Positions 29,487 to 38,810 of a stretch of DNA of 46,150 nucleotides are shown here, piece after piece. The position numbers and the translations under genes are program-made. Below the pieces are notes generated by a model. That model searched no databases, was not told the DNA's origin, and was given only the letters and a program-made list of their open reading frames with translations. This DNA is from Dehalococcoidia bacterium (GTDB lineage: Bacteria > Chloroflexota > Dehalococcoidia > GIF9 > AB-539-J10), in the NCBI GenBank assembly GCA_003556385.1, contig PWRA01000012.1, forward strand, positions 1 through 46,150, read 5' to 3'. Position 1 is the first letter of the stretch. Each line of letters opens with the position of its first letter.

Positions 29487-30443
29487 ATGGAACTCGTTGA
29501 CCAGGTGCTCAAGGGCGAAAACAGCGCCCTGGCACGCCTCATCAGCCTGGTTGAGAACGAAAGCAGCCACATCCCCGAGGTCATGAAGCTCATATGCCCG
29601 CACCTGGGGAAGGCGCATTGCGTAGGGATCACCGGGCCTCCGGGATCAGGGAAAAGCACGCTGGTAGACAGGTTGACAGTTTTGGCGAGGAAACAGGGCC
29701 TGGAGGTGGGGATCATTGCTGTAGATCCCTCGAGCCCGTTCACAGGAGGGGCAGTACTAGGCGACCGCATCAGAATGCAACAGCACTATCTCGATCCGGG
29801 GGTCTTTATACGCAGCATGGCCACGCGTGGGAGTCTGGGTGGACTGCCCGAGGCGGCCAGTTCCGTGATCAGACTGCTGGATGCTGCAGGCAAAGACATC
29901 ATCATGGTAGAGACAGTAGGGGTAGGGCAAAGCGAAGTGGACATCATGGAGAAAACGGACACCGTGATCGTAATACAGTGTCCCGAGTCTGGAGATGCCA
30001 TACAGACAATGAAAGCAGGGTTGTTTGAGATCGCAGACATATTTGTCGTCAACAAGGCCGACCACCCCGATGCAGATAAGCTCGTGCGCGACATACAGGC
30101 GATGCTGAACCTGCGTGAGCCAGGCTGGTGGGACATACCTGTCATAGCAACTGAAGCTGTTAACGATGTCGGCATCGAAGACCTTTACACGCAAATCCAG
30201 TCACACCGGCAGGCTCTCTGTGAGACAGGCCAGCTCTTGCAGCGCCGTAGGCTACAACGGAAATTCGATTTTGTGAGGACTGTGGAGCGCAAACTAACTC
30301 ATAAGCTGCTCAAATCAGTGGAGCAGGACGGGCAGTTGAGCGTCTACATCGATAAGGTGGAAAAGGGAGAGCTTGACCCGTACTCCGCTGCCGAGGAAGT
30401 ACTTAGGTCAGAAAAGCTCCTGACCGACTGGATATGTCAATAA
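29487..30443 (+). CDS. MeaB/ArgK-family GTPase (methylmalonyl-CoA mutase-associated)
   Basis: GITGPPGSGKSTLVDRL; AVDPSSPFTGGAVLGDRIRM; VETVGVGQSEVDI. Confidence 0.93.
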   Translation: MELVDQVLKGENSALARLISLVENESSHIPEVMKLICPHLGKAHCVGITGPPGSGKSTLVDRLTVLARKQGLEVGIIAVDPSSPFTGGAVLGDRIRMQQHYLDPGVFIRSMATRGSLGGLPEAASSVIRLLDAAGKDIIMVETVGVGQSEVDIMEKTDTVIVIQCPESGDAIQTMKAGLFEIADIFVVNKADHPDADKLVRDIQAMLNLREPGWWDIPVIATEAVNDVGIEDLYTQIQSHRQALCETGQLLQRRRLQRKFDFVRTVERKLTHKLLKSVEQDGQLSVYIDKVEKGELDPYSAAEEVLRSEKLLTDWICQ

Positions 30444-30461
30444 CCCCCTTAATTAACCTTC

Positions 30462-31868
30462 ATGGCAAACAGCTATGACGTCGTCATAGTCGGGGCAGGT
30501 CCGGCGGGTATATTCGCAGGCCTGGAGCTCTGCAACTCGGGCCTTAACGTTTTGCTTCTGGACAAGGGAAGAGAACTCCCAGCCCGCGTTTGCCCGGTAC
30601 AGCATGGCGGCAATCGTTGTGTCCTTTGTTGCCCGTGCCATCTAGTAAGTGGCTTTGGGGGCGCCGGGGCCTTTAGCGATGGCAAACTGACGTTATCCAC
30701 CCAGGTGGGCGGCCGGCTGAAAGACCTGATCGGCTTACGGCAGGCGCAGGTGCTAATAGACTACGTCGATTCCCTGTATCTCAAATTCGGCGCTCCCTCG
30801 GAGTTCTATGGTGTAGGTGAGGGTGTCGCCGCGCTTGAGCAGCAGGCTAAGTCGGCCGGGTTTACCCTGACCCCCATCAAGTTGCGCCACCTGGGAACCG
30901 AGATCTGTTATGAAGCCTTGAAAGCCATGCAGGACTATCTGTCGCCCAGACTGGATATCAGGATGAGAGCTGCAGTGACGAGTATTGCGGTTGACGATAA
31001 CGGGAACAAGGTACTTGAAACCGACGACGGTCAGAGGCTCAATTGTCGGTACCTGATTCTGGCACCCGGGAGAGAGGGGTCAGAATGGCTATGCAATGAA
31101 GCCCGAAAGCTCAAGCTGACCCTCTACTCCAATCCTGTCGACGTTGGTTGTCGAGTCGAGGTACCAATGGCAACCATGGAGCATCTGACCTCGACTTTGT
31201 ACGAGGCGAAGCTGGACTTCTACTCAAGCAGCTTCAACGATCGAGTCCGCACATTCTGCATGTGCCCGGGGGGTGAGGTGATCATGGAGTCGACCGGTGG
31301 GGTCGATCCCGTCATTACGGTCAACGGCATTGGCTACGCCAAGCCGAGAACAATGAACACTAACTTCGCTGTGCTGGTGAGCACTACTTTCACCGAGCCG
31401 TTCCATGAGCCCATCGCTTACGGCAAGTATCTGGCAAGGCTGGGCAATGTCCTGAGCGGCGGCGTTCTGGTGCAAAGACTCGGAGACCTATTAGACGGTC
31501 GGCGCTCCACGCCTGCCCGCCTCCAGGAGAGCCATGTAGAACCGAGCCTGAAGGCAGCGGTGCCGGGAGACCTGAGCTTTGCGCTTCCCTACCGTTATCT
31601 CAAGAGCATAACAGAGATGCTCCAGGCCATGGACAAACTGGTTCCGGGTGTCTCATCTCCGCACACTCTACTCTATGGCATAGAGGTCAAGTTCTATTCC
31701 AGCCAACTGAAGGTGACTCCCTGCCTGGAGACCGAAGTCGAAAACGTGTTCGCTGCGGGCGATGGCGCGGGTATCAGTCGAGGGCTGGTGCAGGCCTCAG
31801 TCTCGGGGACGGTGGCAGCCAGGGAGATATTGAGACGCTCCGGCAAGAAGCGTTCCTGCATCTCTTGA
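30462..31868 (+). CDS. FAD-dependent oxidoreductase (COG2509-like)
   Basis: DVVIVGAGPAGIFAGLEL Rossmann motif; GGAGAFSDGKLTLS; C-terminal AAGDGAGISRGLVQA. Confidence 0.87.
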   Translation: MANSYDVVIVGAGPAGIFAGLELCNSGLNVLLLDKGRELPARVCPVQHGGNRCVLCCPCHLVSGFGGAGAFSDGKLTLSTQVGGRLKDLIGLRQAQVLIDYVDSLYLKFGAPSEFYGVGEGVAALEQQAKSAGFTLTPIKLRHLGTEICYEALKAMQDYLSPRLDIRMRAAVTSIAVDDNGNKVLETDDGQRLNCRYLILAPGREGSEWLCNEARKLKLTLYSNPVDVGCRVEVPMATMEHLTSTLYEAKLDFYSSSFNDRVRTFCMCPGGEVIMESTGGVDPVITVNGIGYAKPRTMNTNFAVLVSTTFTEPFHEPIAYGKYLARLGNVLSGGVLVQRLGDLLDGRRSTPARLQESHVEPSLKAAVPGDLSFALPYRYLKSITEMLQAMDKLVPGVSSPHTLLYGIEVKFYSSQLKVTPCLETEVENVFAAGDGAGISRGLVQASVSGTVAAREILRRSGKKRSCIS

Positions 31869-32023
31869 GGCATCACGCCTCTTCAGCGCCTATTGCGCTC
31901 CTGCCGACGCCAAAGCCAGGCTTGTCTGGAGTGAACTGGCGCGTGGCCGAGTCCGTGGGCAATCGTGACGAGAGCGCGGTCTACGCCACCACATATGCCG
32001 TCTCAGATCATCTAAGGACCTGA

Positions 32024-32051
32024 CCGAGTACATACGTGCCGAGTACATACG
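32024..32051 (+). repeat. 13-bp tandem direct repeat CCGAGTACATACG x2
   Basis: Copies at 32024-32036 and 32039-32051, 15-bp period, immediately 5' of the -35 box. Confidence 0.9.
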
Positions 32052-32052
32052 G

Positions 32053-32081
32053 TTGACCTTTGTTCTCTGCCTTGTTAGACT
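32053..32081 (+). promoter_or_regulatory. Promoter for FBP aldolase/phosphatase
   Basis: TTGACC-N17-TAGACT, 15 nt upstream of ATG. Confidence 0.65.
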
Positions 32082-32096
32082 ACGGCGGGGGGTGCG

Positions 32097-33191
32097 ATGG
32101 AAATAACGATAAGCGTCATCAAAGCGGACATCGGCGGTTACGTTGGGCATTCTTCGAGCCACCCCGATGTAGTAGAAAAGGGGAGGCAGAAGCTCATATC
32201 AGCCCAAAGCGAGGGCCTGCTCACGGATCATCATGTAACCGTATGCGGCGATGATCTCCAGTTGATAATGACCCACCAGAAGGGCACCGACAATGAGCAG
32301 ATTCACAAGCTGGCATGGGACACATTTGTCGAGTGTACCGCTGTAGCTAAGAGCCTGAAGCTACACGGTGCAGGACAGGACCTTCTGTCGGAAGCCTTCT
32401 CGGGCAATGTCAGAGGCATGGGCCCCGGAATTGCTGAGATGCAGTTTTCCGAGCGCGAGGCTGAGACCATCATCATATTCATGGCAGACAAAACGTCCTC
32501 GGGAGCCTGGAACCTGCCGCTATACAAGATGTTTGCCGACCCCTTCAACACCATCGGACTGGTCATAGCCTCTAACATGCACTCCGGCTTCGCTTTTGAA
32601 GTGCATGATGTCAAAGAAAGCAAGAAGATCAGGTTCAACGCTCCCGAGGAGATCTACGACATGCTGGTCTATCTCGGTGCGCCGAGCCGCTACGCCGTCA
32701 AGGCAGTCTATCATAAGGAGAGCGGCGAGATCGCGGCTGTCTCCTCTACCGAGAAATTGTCTCTTATGGCGGGCAGATACGTAGGAAAGGATGACCCGGT
32801 GTGCGTCGTTCGCTCGCAGGGGAAGTTCCCGGCTGTAGGCGAGATACTGGAACCTTTCTCGTTTCCTCATATAGTGGAGGGATGGATGAGAGGCTCGCAT
32901 AATGGCCCCCTTATGCCAGTAGCTTGCGGCCAGAGCAACCCTTGCCGTTTCGATGGCCCGCCAAGAGTGGTAGCTGCTGGTTTCCAGCTCGCCAACGGCA
33001 AGCTGGTCGGCCCCCGTGATCTCTTCGACGATCCGGCGTTCGACGAGGCCCGTCATCAGGCAAATATCCTGGCGGATTTCTTGCGCCGAATGGGTCCATT
33101 CGAACCCCATCGCCTGCCGCTTGAGGAAATGGAATACACCACCATGCCCGAGGTGGCCAGGAAGCTGGAGTCGAGATTCGAAGACATCTAG
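32097..33191 (+). CDS. Archaeal-type (class V) fructose-1,6-bisphosphate aldolase/phosphatase
   Basis: MEITISVIKADIGGYVGHSSSHP; AGRYVGKDDPV catalytic Tyr/Lys segment; GPFEPHRLPLEEMEYTT. Confidence 0.94.
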   Translation: MEITISVIKADIGGYVGHSSSHPDVVEKGRQKLISAQSEGLLTDHHVTVCGDDLQLIMTHQKGTDNEQIHKLAWDTFVECTAVAKSLKLHGAGQDLLSEAFSGNVRGMGPGIAEMQFSEREAETIIIFMADKTSSGAWNLPLYKMFADPFNTIGLVIASNMHSGFAFEVHDVKESKKIRFNAPEEIYDMLVYLGAPSRYAVKAVYHKESGEIAAVSSTEKLSLMAGRYVGKDDPVCVVRSQGKFPAVGEILEPFSFPHIVEGWMRGSHNGPLMPVACGQSNPCRFDGPPRVVAAGFQLANGKLVGPRDLFDDPAFDEARHQANILADFLRRMGPFEPHRLPLEEMEYTTMPEVARKLESRFEDI

Positions 33192-33209
33192 TCGGCCCTC
33201 GGGACACAA

Positions 33210-33812
33210 ATGACTGAGCTTCTCCTGGCTAGCTCGAATCCCGGAAAGACCAGGGAATACCGCCTCCTCCTCGATGGCGTGGGTTATCAGATAACCACGT
33301 TGCCTGAAGAGAGAATCAACGAAGCGGTCACCGAATCGGGACACACTTACGAGGAGAATGCCCGGCTAAAAGCGGTCACATATGCCAGGCGCAGCCGGCT
33401 CACTACACTCGCGGATGATTCGGGACTTGAGGTGGATGTCCTGGACGGGGCTCCGGGCGTGCAATCAGCCCGCTTTGCCGGTGAGTCTGCTACCGATACC
33501 GAGAGAGTGAACCTGCTCCTGGCCAAACTCAGCGGTGTTCCCTGGGCAAGGCGGACAGCCCGTTTCAAATGCGTTATCGTTATAGCCTCGCCGGCAGGTG
33601 GCCTGGCGACATGCTACGGTGAGTGCCAGGGCCTTATCGCCTTTGAAGCGAGGGGTGAAGGCGGTTTCGGCTATGATCCCGTCTTCTACCTTCCCGAGCT
33701 AGACAAGACTATGGCTGAGTTGCCTGCCGAGGTTAAGAACCGGATCAGCCACCGGGGCCGAGCAAGTCAGTGCGCGCGGCAGGTGCTCCTGCAACTGCGT
33801 AGCCGGCAGTAA
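33210..33812 (+). CDS. rdgB: XTP/dITP diphosphatase (RdgB/HAM1)
   Basis: LLLASSNPGKTREY; LADDSGLEVDVLDGAPGVQSARFAG; GEGGFGYDPVFYLPE. Confidence 0.95.
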   Translation: MTELLLASSNPGKTREYRLLLDGVGYQITTLPEERINEAVTESGHTYEENARLKAVTYARRSRLTTLADDSGLEVDVLDGAPGVQSARFAGESATDTERVNLLLAKLSGVPWARRTARFKCVIVIASPAGGLATCYGECQGLIAFEARGEGGFGYDPVFYLPELDKTMAELPAEVKNRISHRGRASQCARQVLLQLRSRQ

Positions 33813-34013
33813 GCTTGATCCATGCCGCCACGCGTGAATAGGCCACCCGTAAGCGGAAGCGGGTCGATGACAACTGCACACTCAGCAGTCTGAATACCAC
33901 AACCCGGCCAGCCGGTCGGCGTCTTGCAGTAGCGCCTTCCCCCGCGGAGATCTTCAGTGACACGCGGCGAGGCCACTTTTCGCGAATATTCGACCAATAT
34001 TGAACCAAAACTA

Positions 34014-34043
34014 TTGACATTCGTGTAACGTATAGCTTATCCT
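34014..34043 (+). promoter_or_regulatory. Promoter for DUF5679-like gene
   Basis: TTGACA-N18-TATCCT followed by AAAGGGAGGTG SD. Confidence 0.6.
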
Positions 34044-34066
34044 AGTAGAAAAAGGGAGGTGAACGC

Positions 34067-34207
34067 ATGCAAGCATACTGTATGAAGTGCCGCGCCAAGA
34101 GGGAAATGAAAGACACCAAGAGCATAATCATGAAGAACCGCAGGCCGGCTACTCAAGGTGTGTGTCCCGTATGCGGGACCAAGATGTTCCGAATAGGCAA
34201 AGCCTGA
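34067..34207 (+). CDS. DUF5679-like small zinc-ribbon protein
   Basis: 46 aa MQAYCMKCRAKREMKDTKSIIMKNRRPATQGVCPVCGTKMFRIGKA with CxxC...CxxC and strong SD; absent from ORF track. Confidence 0.85.
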   Translation: MQAYCMKCRAKREMKDTKSIIMKNRRPATQGVCPVCGTKMFRIGKA

Positions 34208-34235
34208 CGCTAGTACCAGAGTGGCAGAATCACCG

Positions 34236-34272
34236 GAAGGCCGGGCGTCCGTAAGCAGGATGCCCGGCCTTC
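34236..34272 (+). terminator. Hairpin, likely terminator
   Basis: GAAGGCCGGGC / GCCCGGCCTTC 11-bp perfect stem; only a weak T-run follows. Confidence 0.55.
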
Positions 34273-34362
34273 TCATTGCCGACGGCACCTGTGATCAAGG
34301 CCGCGCCGCCCGGCGAACAGCGTCGTGGCCCCTTCGGCCGCAGGAGTTCAATCGGCGGGCCC

Positions 34363-34818
34363 CTACACCACCCGCGGGATGTTGATTACTCCCAGGACTA
34401 CCAGTAGCACCACTACACCGGCTATGATGACCCCCAGCCCGACTGCGGGGAAAGCCTTCCTTCGATCCATACCCAGCAGCCAGGCCAGGGCGGTACCGGT
34501 ATATACCCCGGTGAAGGGCAAGGGCAGAGCCACAGTAAAGGTCAATCCCCAGAATCCGTATCTGTCTACTTTGGGCTTACCTCTCTCCCTGACCCCGGCC
34601 AGATATCTGTCAAACAACGGGATCCGGTATAGGAACCTGTCGTAGAAGAGATCCAGAGCAAGAAAGATGGGAAAGAACACCAGAGCGTTCGCGACGACTG
34701 CGATAAGGAAGGTGAACAGAGGATCCAGTCCCAGAGATATGCCCAGCGGAATACCGCCCCTCAGTTCACTGATGGGCAGAACGGTCAGAAGCAAGGTTAG
34801 AGCTATCTCCTTTGCCAT
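34363..34818 (-). CDS. Small multidrug export family (COG2426-like) membrane protein
   Basis: MAKEIALTLLLTVLPISELRGGIPLGISLGLDP; internal start chosen. Confidence 0.85.
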   Translation of the reverse strand: MAKEIALTLLLTVLPISELRGGIPLGISLGLDPLFTFLIAVVANALVFFPIFLALDLFYDRFLYRIPLFDRYLAGVRERGKPKVDRYGFWGLTFTVALPLPFTGVYTGTALAWLLGMDRRKAFPAVGLGVIIAGVVVLLVVLGVINIPRVV

Positions 34819-35113
34819 GATATGAATCCAGGGCAGCGCCACCAGTGGCCGTGAGGCACAGTCTAACACATGTTGGTACAGACAGGCGTGGTTGCCAAGC
34901 ACCTCATTCCATGTTATCTTCTCTGCGGCTGAACTACTCACACTGCTGTCGGTTCGCCAGGCGTAACGGTCGGACGGTGCCCGCCGCTTTGCGGACGGTA
35001 TACCTCAGAGGCCCTCCGCCTCGCTTAAGAGAGGACGCGCAAGACGCCAGGGGCCTCATGATGACGCATGGTAAGGGTGAGACCGACTCCAGAGTGATGC
35101 AGGCAGGTACGAG

Positions 35114-35380
35114 ATGAACATAGGAAGACCATTCGGTACCGGCGGCTTCAGCTGCGTAGTGGGTCGGGTGAACGAGAAGGCTCATGTTTCTGCTACCGAT
35201 GTGGTCAATGCGCTCGATGGCATGAAACTGGAGTCTATCGACTACTGGACGCTCATTATAGTTAGCGACACTGAGCCTGTGATACGGATAATTTGTGAAT
35301 CGACATCGCATGCAGAGACCGAAAGACTGATCGGGAGTAGTCGACGACTGATTGAGACTCTTGTGGAGGATAGCCAGTGA
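35114..35380 (+). CDS. Hypothetical protein, translationally coupled to nucleotidyltransferase
   Basis: 88 aa ORF; stop TGA overlaps downstream GTG start (GTGA). Confidence 0.55.
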   Translation: MNIGRPFGTGGFSCVVGRVNEKAHVSATDVVNALDGMKLESIDYWTLIIVSDTEPVIRIICESTSHAETERLIGSSRRLIETLVEDSQ

Positions 35381-36696
35381 AAGCGGTGTTTCTCTGTGGC
35401 GGCAGCGGCAAGAGGATGTTTCCCATCGCCGAGGACAAGTTCCTCTTTAAGTTCCTCGGGAGACCTTTGCTCGAACATCAGCTAGAAACAGCCCGCGCGG
35501 CGGGTTTGCGTCATTTCGTGATCATCGGGAACCCGGGGAATATCGCTCGAATAGAGGAAATAGCCAGCAGGATTCCGGAACTGAGAGTGGATTTCGCCGT
35601 GCAGGAGGAACCGCTAGGCATCGCCGACGCGTTGTGAAGCGCCCGGTCACTGCTGCACGGGAGGCTTCTGGTGATAAACCCCAATGATGTCTTCTCCCGT
35701 TCAGCATTCATGAAGATCATAGCCGCGGCCGAAGAAGGTGATGCCACCTCCTACATCCTCGGCTATCAAGTAAAAGAGTATTTCCCCGGAGGGTATCTCC
35801 AGGTTGGTTCCCAAGATAGACTGCTACACATCGTGGAGAAGCCCGGCCCCGGCGACGAGCCGAGTGACCTGGTGAACATACTGGTTCACCTCCATGAGAA
35901 CCCCGAGGAGCTCCTGGGCCACATTGAAAGGGTCCGCTCCACGAAGGATGACGTCTATGAGTGTGCTCTGGCCAGCATGCTGACGGCAGGCCGGCGGATT
36001 AAGGTGGTTCCCTACGATGGCTTCTGGGCACCGATCAAGTATCCGTGGCACATCTTCAGGGTAGTAGAGTATTTCCTGGACAACGCTGAGCACTCGATAG
36101 CGCCCTCAGCACTGATCTCGGATAGAGCAACCATCGAGGGAAAAGCCATACTGGGCGATAACGTCAAGGTGTTCGAAAACGCTGTGATCCGAGGTCCGGT
36201 ATATGTCGGACCAAACTCCGTAATCGGCAATGGCGCGCTGGTGCGGGACTACAGCCACATTGGCTCTAACACTGTAGTAGGCTATTCGACTGAGGTGAAG
36301 CACTCGTACATCGGGGATGATTGTTGGTTCCACTCCAACTATATCGGTGACTCGATAATAGATGATGACTGCTCCCTGGGATCCGGCGCAGTGTGCGCCA
36401 ACTTCAGATTGGATGAAGCGAACATCAGAATAGAGGTGGGCGCTAGTCCGGTCGACACCGGCTATGACAAACTGGGCGCAATCATGGGTCGAGGTTGTCG
36501 CATAGGCGTGAATGCAAGTCTGATGCCCGGGACTCGGGTGGGTCCCGGTGCTTTTGTCGGACCACAGGTTTGCTTGCACCGGGACCTGGGGGCAAACAAA
36601 TCAGCCTTGCTTGACTCTCGATACACGGTGGAAGACAACGAGGCAAGGCTTGACGAAGGCAAGAGACGAGAACTGCTGGATAAGCTGAGGGGATGA
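35377..36696 (+). pseudogene. Sugar-phosphate nucleotidyltransferase with left-handed beta-helix domain (GlmU-like), interrupted by in-frame TGA
   Basis: MKAVFLCGGSGKRMFPI...GIADAL-TGA-SARSLLHGRLLVINPNDVFS...; both halves in the same frame. Confidence 0.75.
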
Positions 36697-36721
36697 CAGG
36701 TACATGCGACTCGAGGCGTGT

Positions 36722-36727
36722 TATAAT
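36722..36727 (+). promoter_or_regulatory. Candidate extended -10 for glmS
   Basis: TGTTATAAT; no convincing -35; about 165-nt leader to glmS. Confidence 0.4.
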
Positions 36728-36903
36728 CAATGCTCAGTTGCTTAGCGGCATGCGCGTTGTCTCTTGTGCTGGCTTGATGAACATGTCATCCCGGATAGGA
36801 GCAGGCGACCAGACTAGCCGCCAGAGCACTGAGAGATGCGATGAAGGTCGTGCCGCGGGCAACAAAGAAAGATAGCCTCGTACTATAGCGAGGGAATACT
36901 AAC

Positions 36904-38678
36904 GTGTGCGGGATCATCGGCTATTGCGGGAGAAGGCCAGCGGTTAACGTTGTCCTCGAGGCCCTGAAGAGTCTGGAGTACCGCGGATACGACTCAGCGG
37001 GCATAGCTTCTCTGTGCGACGGAAGACTGCTGATAAGGAAGGACGCCGGTAAGCTTGACGAGGTCGTCCGCAAACACAACATTTCAGACCTTCCCGGCAA
37101 TGTCGCCATCGGACACACGCGTTGGGCAACGCACGGCGCAGTGACCCGGCCCAATGCCCACCCTCATTCCGACTGCACCGGCAGAGTGGCCGTGGTCCAC
37201 AACGGCATCATTGAGAACAGTCAGGAACTGCGCCGGGAGCTTACCAAGAACGGACACCGGTTTGAGTCGGAGACCGATACCGAGGTGATCCCCCACTCCT
37301 GGAGGACCAGTTGAAGGACGGGCTTTCCCTTGAACAGGCTGTGATTAAGATCGCCCCCAGGCTGGACGGATCCTACGCCTTTCTGGCCACATCCGTGGAT
37401 GACCCCGGCAAGATCATAGGCACGAGGAGGAACAACCCTCTGGTGATCGGCATCGACGATGCCGACTACTACGCCAGCAGCGATGCGCTGGCCTTCGCCA
37501 CATATACCAACCAGGTAATCAGCCTGGAGGATAATGAGGTGGCAGCGCTGGAGGCGGGCAGTGTCGAGTTCCTGGACGCCGAAGGAAACAAACTGGCCAA
37601 GCAGGCCAGGACTCTCGATCAGAGCTGGGCTAAGAGTGACAAAGAGGGTTACCAGTATTTTATGCTCAAGGAGATAATGGAGCAGGCCCAGGTGCTCGGT
37701 CGAACACTCCATCAGGACGCGAAGGCGTTCACCGATATTGCCCTCGACATCCTGAGGGCCAGACAGGTCATTATCACAGCCTGCGGCAGCTCTCGCTATG
37801 CCGCTCTGGTCGGTCGCTACCTCTTCTCCAGGGTCGGGAAGAGGTTCTGCGACGTGGTCATGGCATCTGAGTTCGGCTATTTCGCCGACTCTGTGGACAA
37901 GAACACGGTTGTTATTGCGGTTTCGCAGAGCGGCGAGACCGCCGACGTAGTGGAGGGGGTGAAGGCCGCCAGAGACGCCGGTGCCCAAGTTATCTCCATC
38001 ATCAACCGCCCCAACTCCATACTGGCCGACCTGAGCCACCAGGTCATCTACCTTAACTGTGGTCCCGAGATAGCCGTGGCCGCCACGAAGTCGTTCCTAT
38101 CCCAACTGGCCATCTTCTACCTGTTGTCGTTCTCCATGGTCAACGGCTTCGACGAAGCGGCGGCTAAGCTCACCGAGCTGAGCACCACGATAACCGGGGT
38201 GCTGGACTGGAACAAGAGTGAGATGATCAGGCTCAGCCAGGAGTTGAAAGGTAAGCACGACTTCTACTACATAGCCAGGGGCATTAACTTCGCCATCGCT
38301 TCCGAAGGTGCCTTGAAGCTAAAGGAGATCTCCTACATCCATGCCGAAGGAATGCCGGCCGGTGAACTCAAGCACGGGACCTTAGCCCTCATCGAGCCCG
38401 GTACACCGGTGGTGGTGATCTGCCCGGCCGACTACACCTTCGCCGAGACGATCAACAATGCCATGGAGGCCAAGGCGCGGGGCGCCTATATGATCGCCGT
38501 TTCCGACAGGGCGAGCGACATCTATGATAGCTGGATCAGGATTCCCGAGGTCGATGAGTTGCTCTATCCCCTGGTGGCCGTGGTCCCGCTACATCTATTG
38601 GCCTACTACGCCGCGATCAGCCGGGGATGCGATCCCGACAAACCCCGAAACCTGGCCAAGTCGGTAACCGTAAAGTAG
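36904..38678 (+). pseudogene. glmS: Glutamine-fructose-6-phosphate aminotransferase, 1-nt frameshift
   Basis: GTG start, [14 protein letters not shown]...[12 protein letters not shown] in frame 1, then [16 protein letters not shown]... after a frame change at about 37295-37300; C-terminal LAKSVTVK intact. Confidence 0.85.
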
Positions 38679-38773
38679 AGGCAACATGGATCACTCTCCT
38701 CATCAACCCTCAGAGAAAGGCAGACATGCGGTGTACCCGCCTACACACCTGCCTGTGATGAAGCAACGCGATA

Positions 38774-38792
38774 ATTCGCCAAGCCGGCGAAT
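38774..38792. other. Hairpin downstream of glmS
   Basis: ATTCGCC-AAGCC-GGCGAAT 7-bp perfect stem. Confidence 0.5.
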
Positions 38793-38793
38793 C

Positions 38794-38810
38794 TTAACAG
38801 GATTTTAACA
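38794..38810 (+). promoter_or_regulatory. Direct repeat TTAACA-N5-TTAACA
   Basis: TTAACA at 38794-38799 and 38805-38810; resembles PhoP-box spacing. Confidence 0.45.

Noticed and set aside
33745-34020. Minus ORFs between rdgB and the DUF5679-like gene
   Set aside because: Composition and lack of family resemblance indicate non-coding ORFs overlapping a promoter.
35635-35690. UGA-selenocysteine interpretation of the nucleotidyltransferase stop
   Set aside because: Only a weak 4-bp CCCG/CGGG hairpin follows and the family is not known for Sec; nonsense mutation or error is simpler.
36728-36903. glmS ribozyme in the long glmS leader
   Set aside because: No recognisable glmS ribozyme core or cleavage-site context by eye; leader left unassigned.
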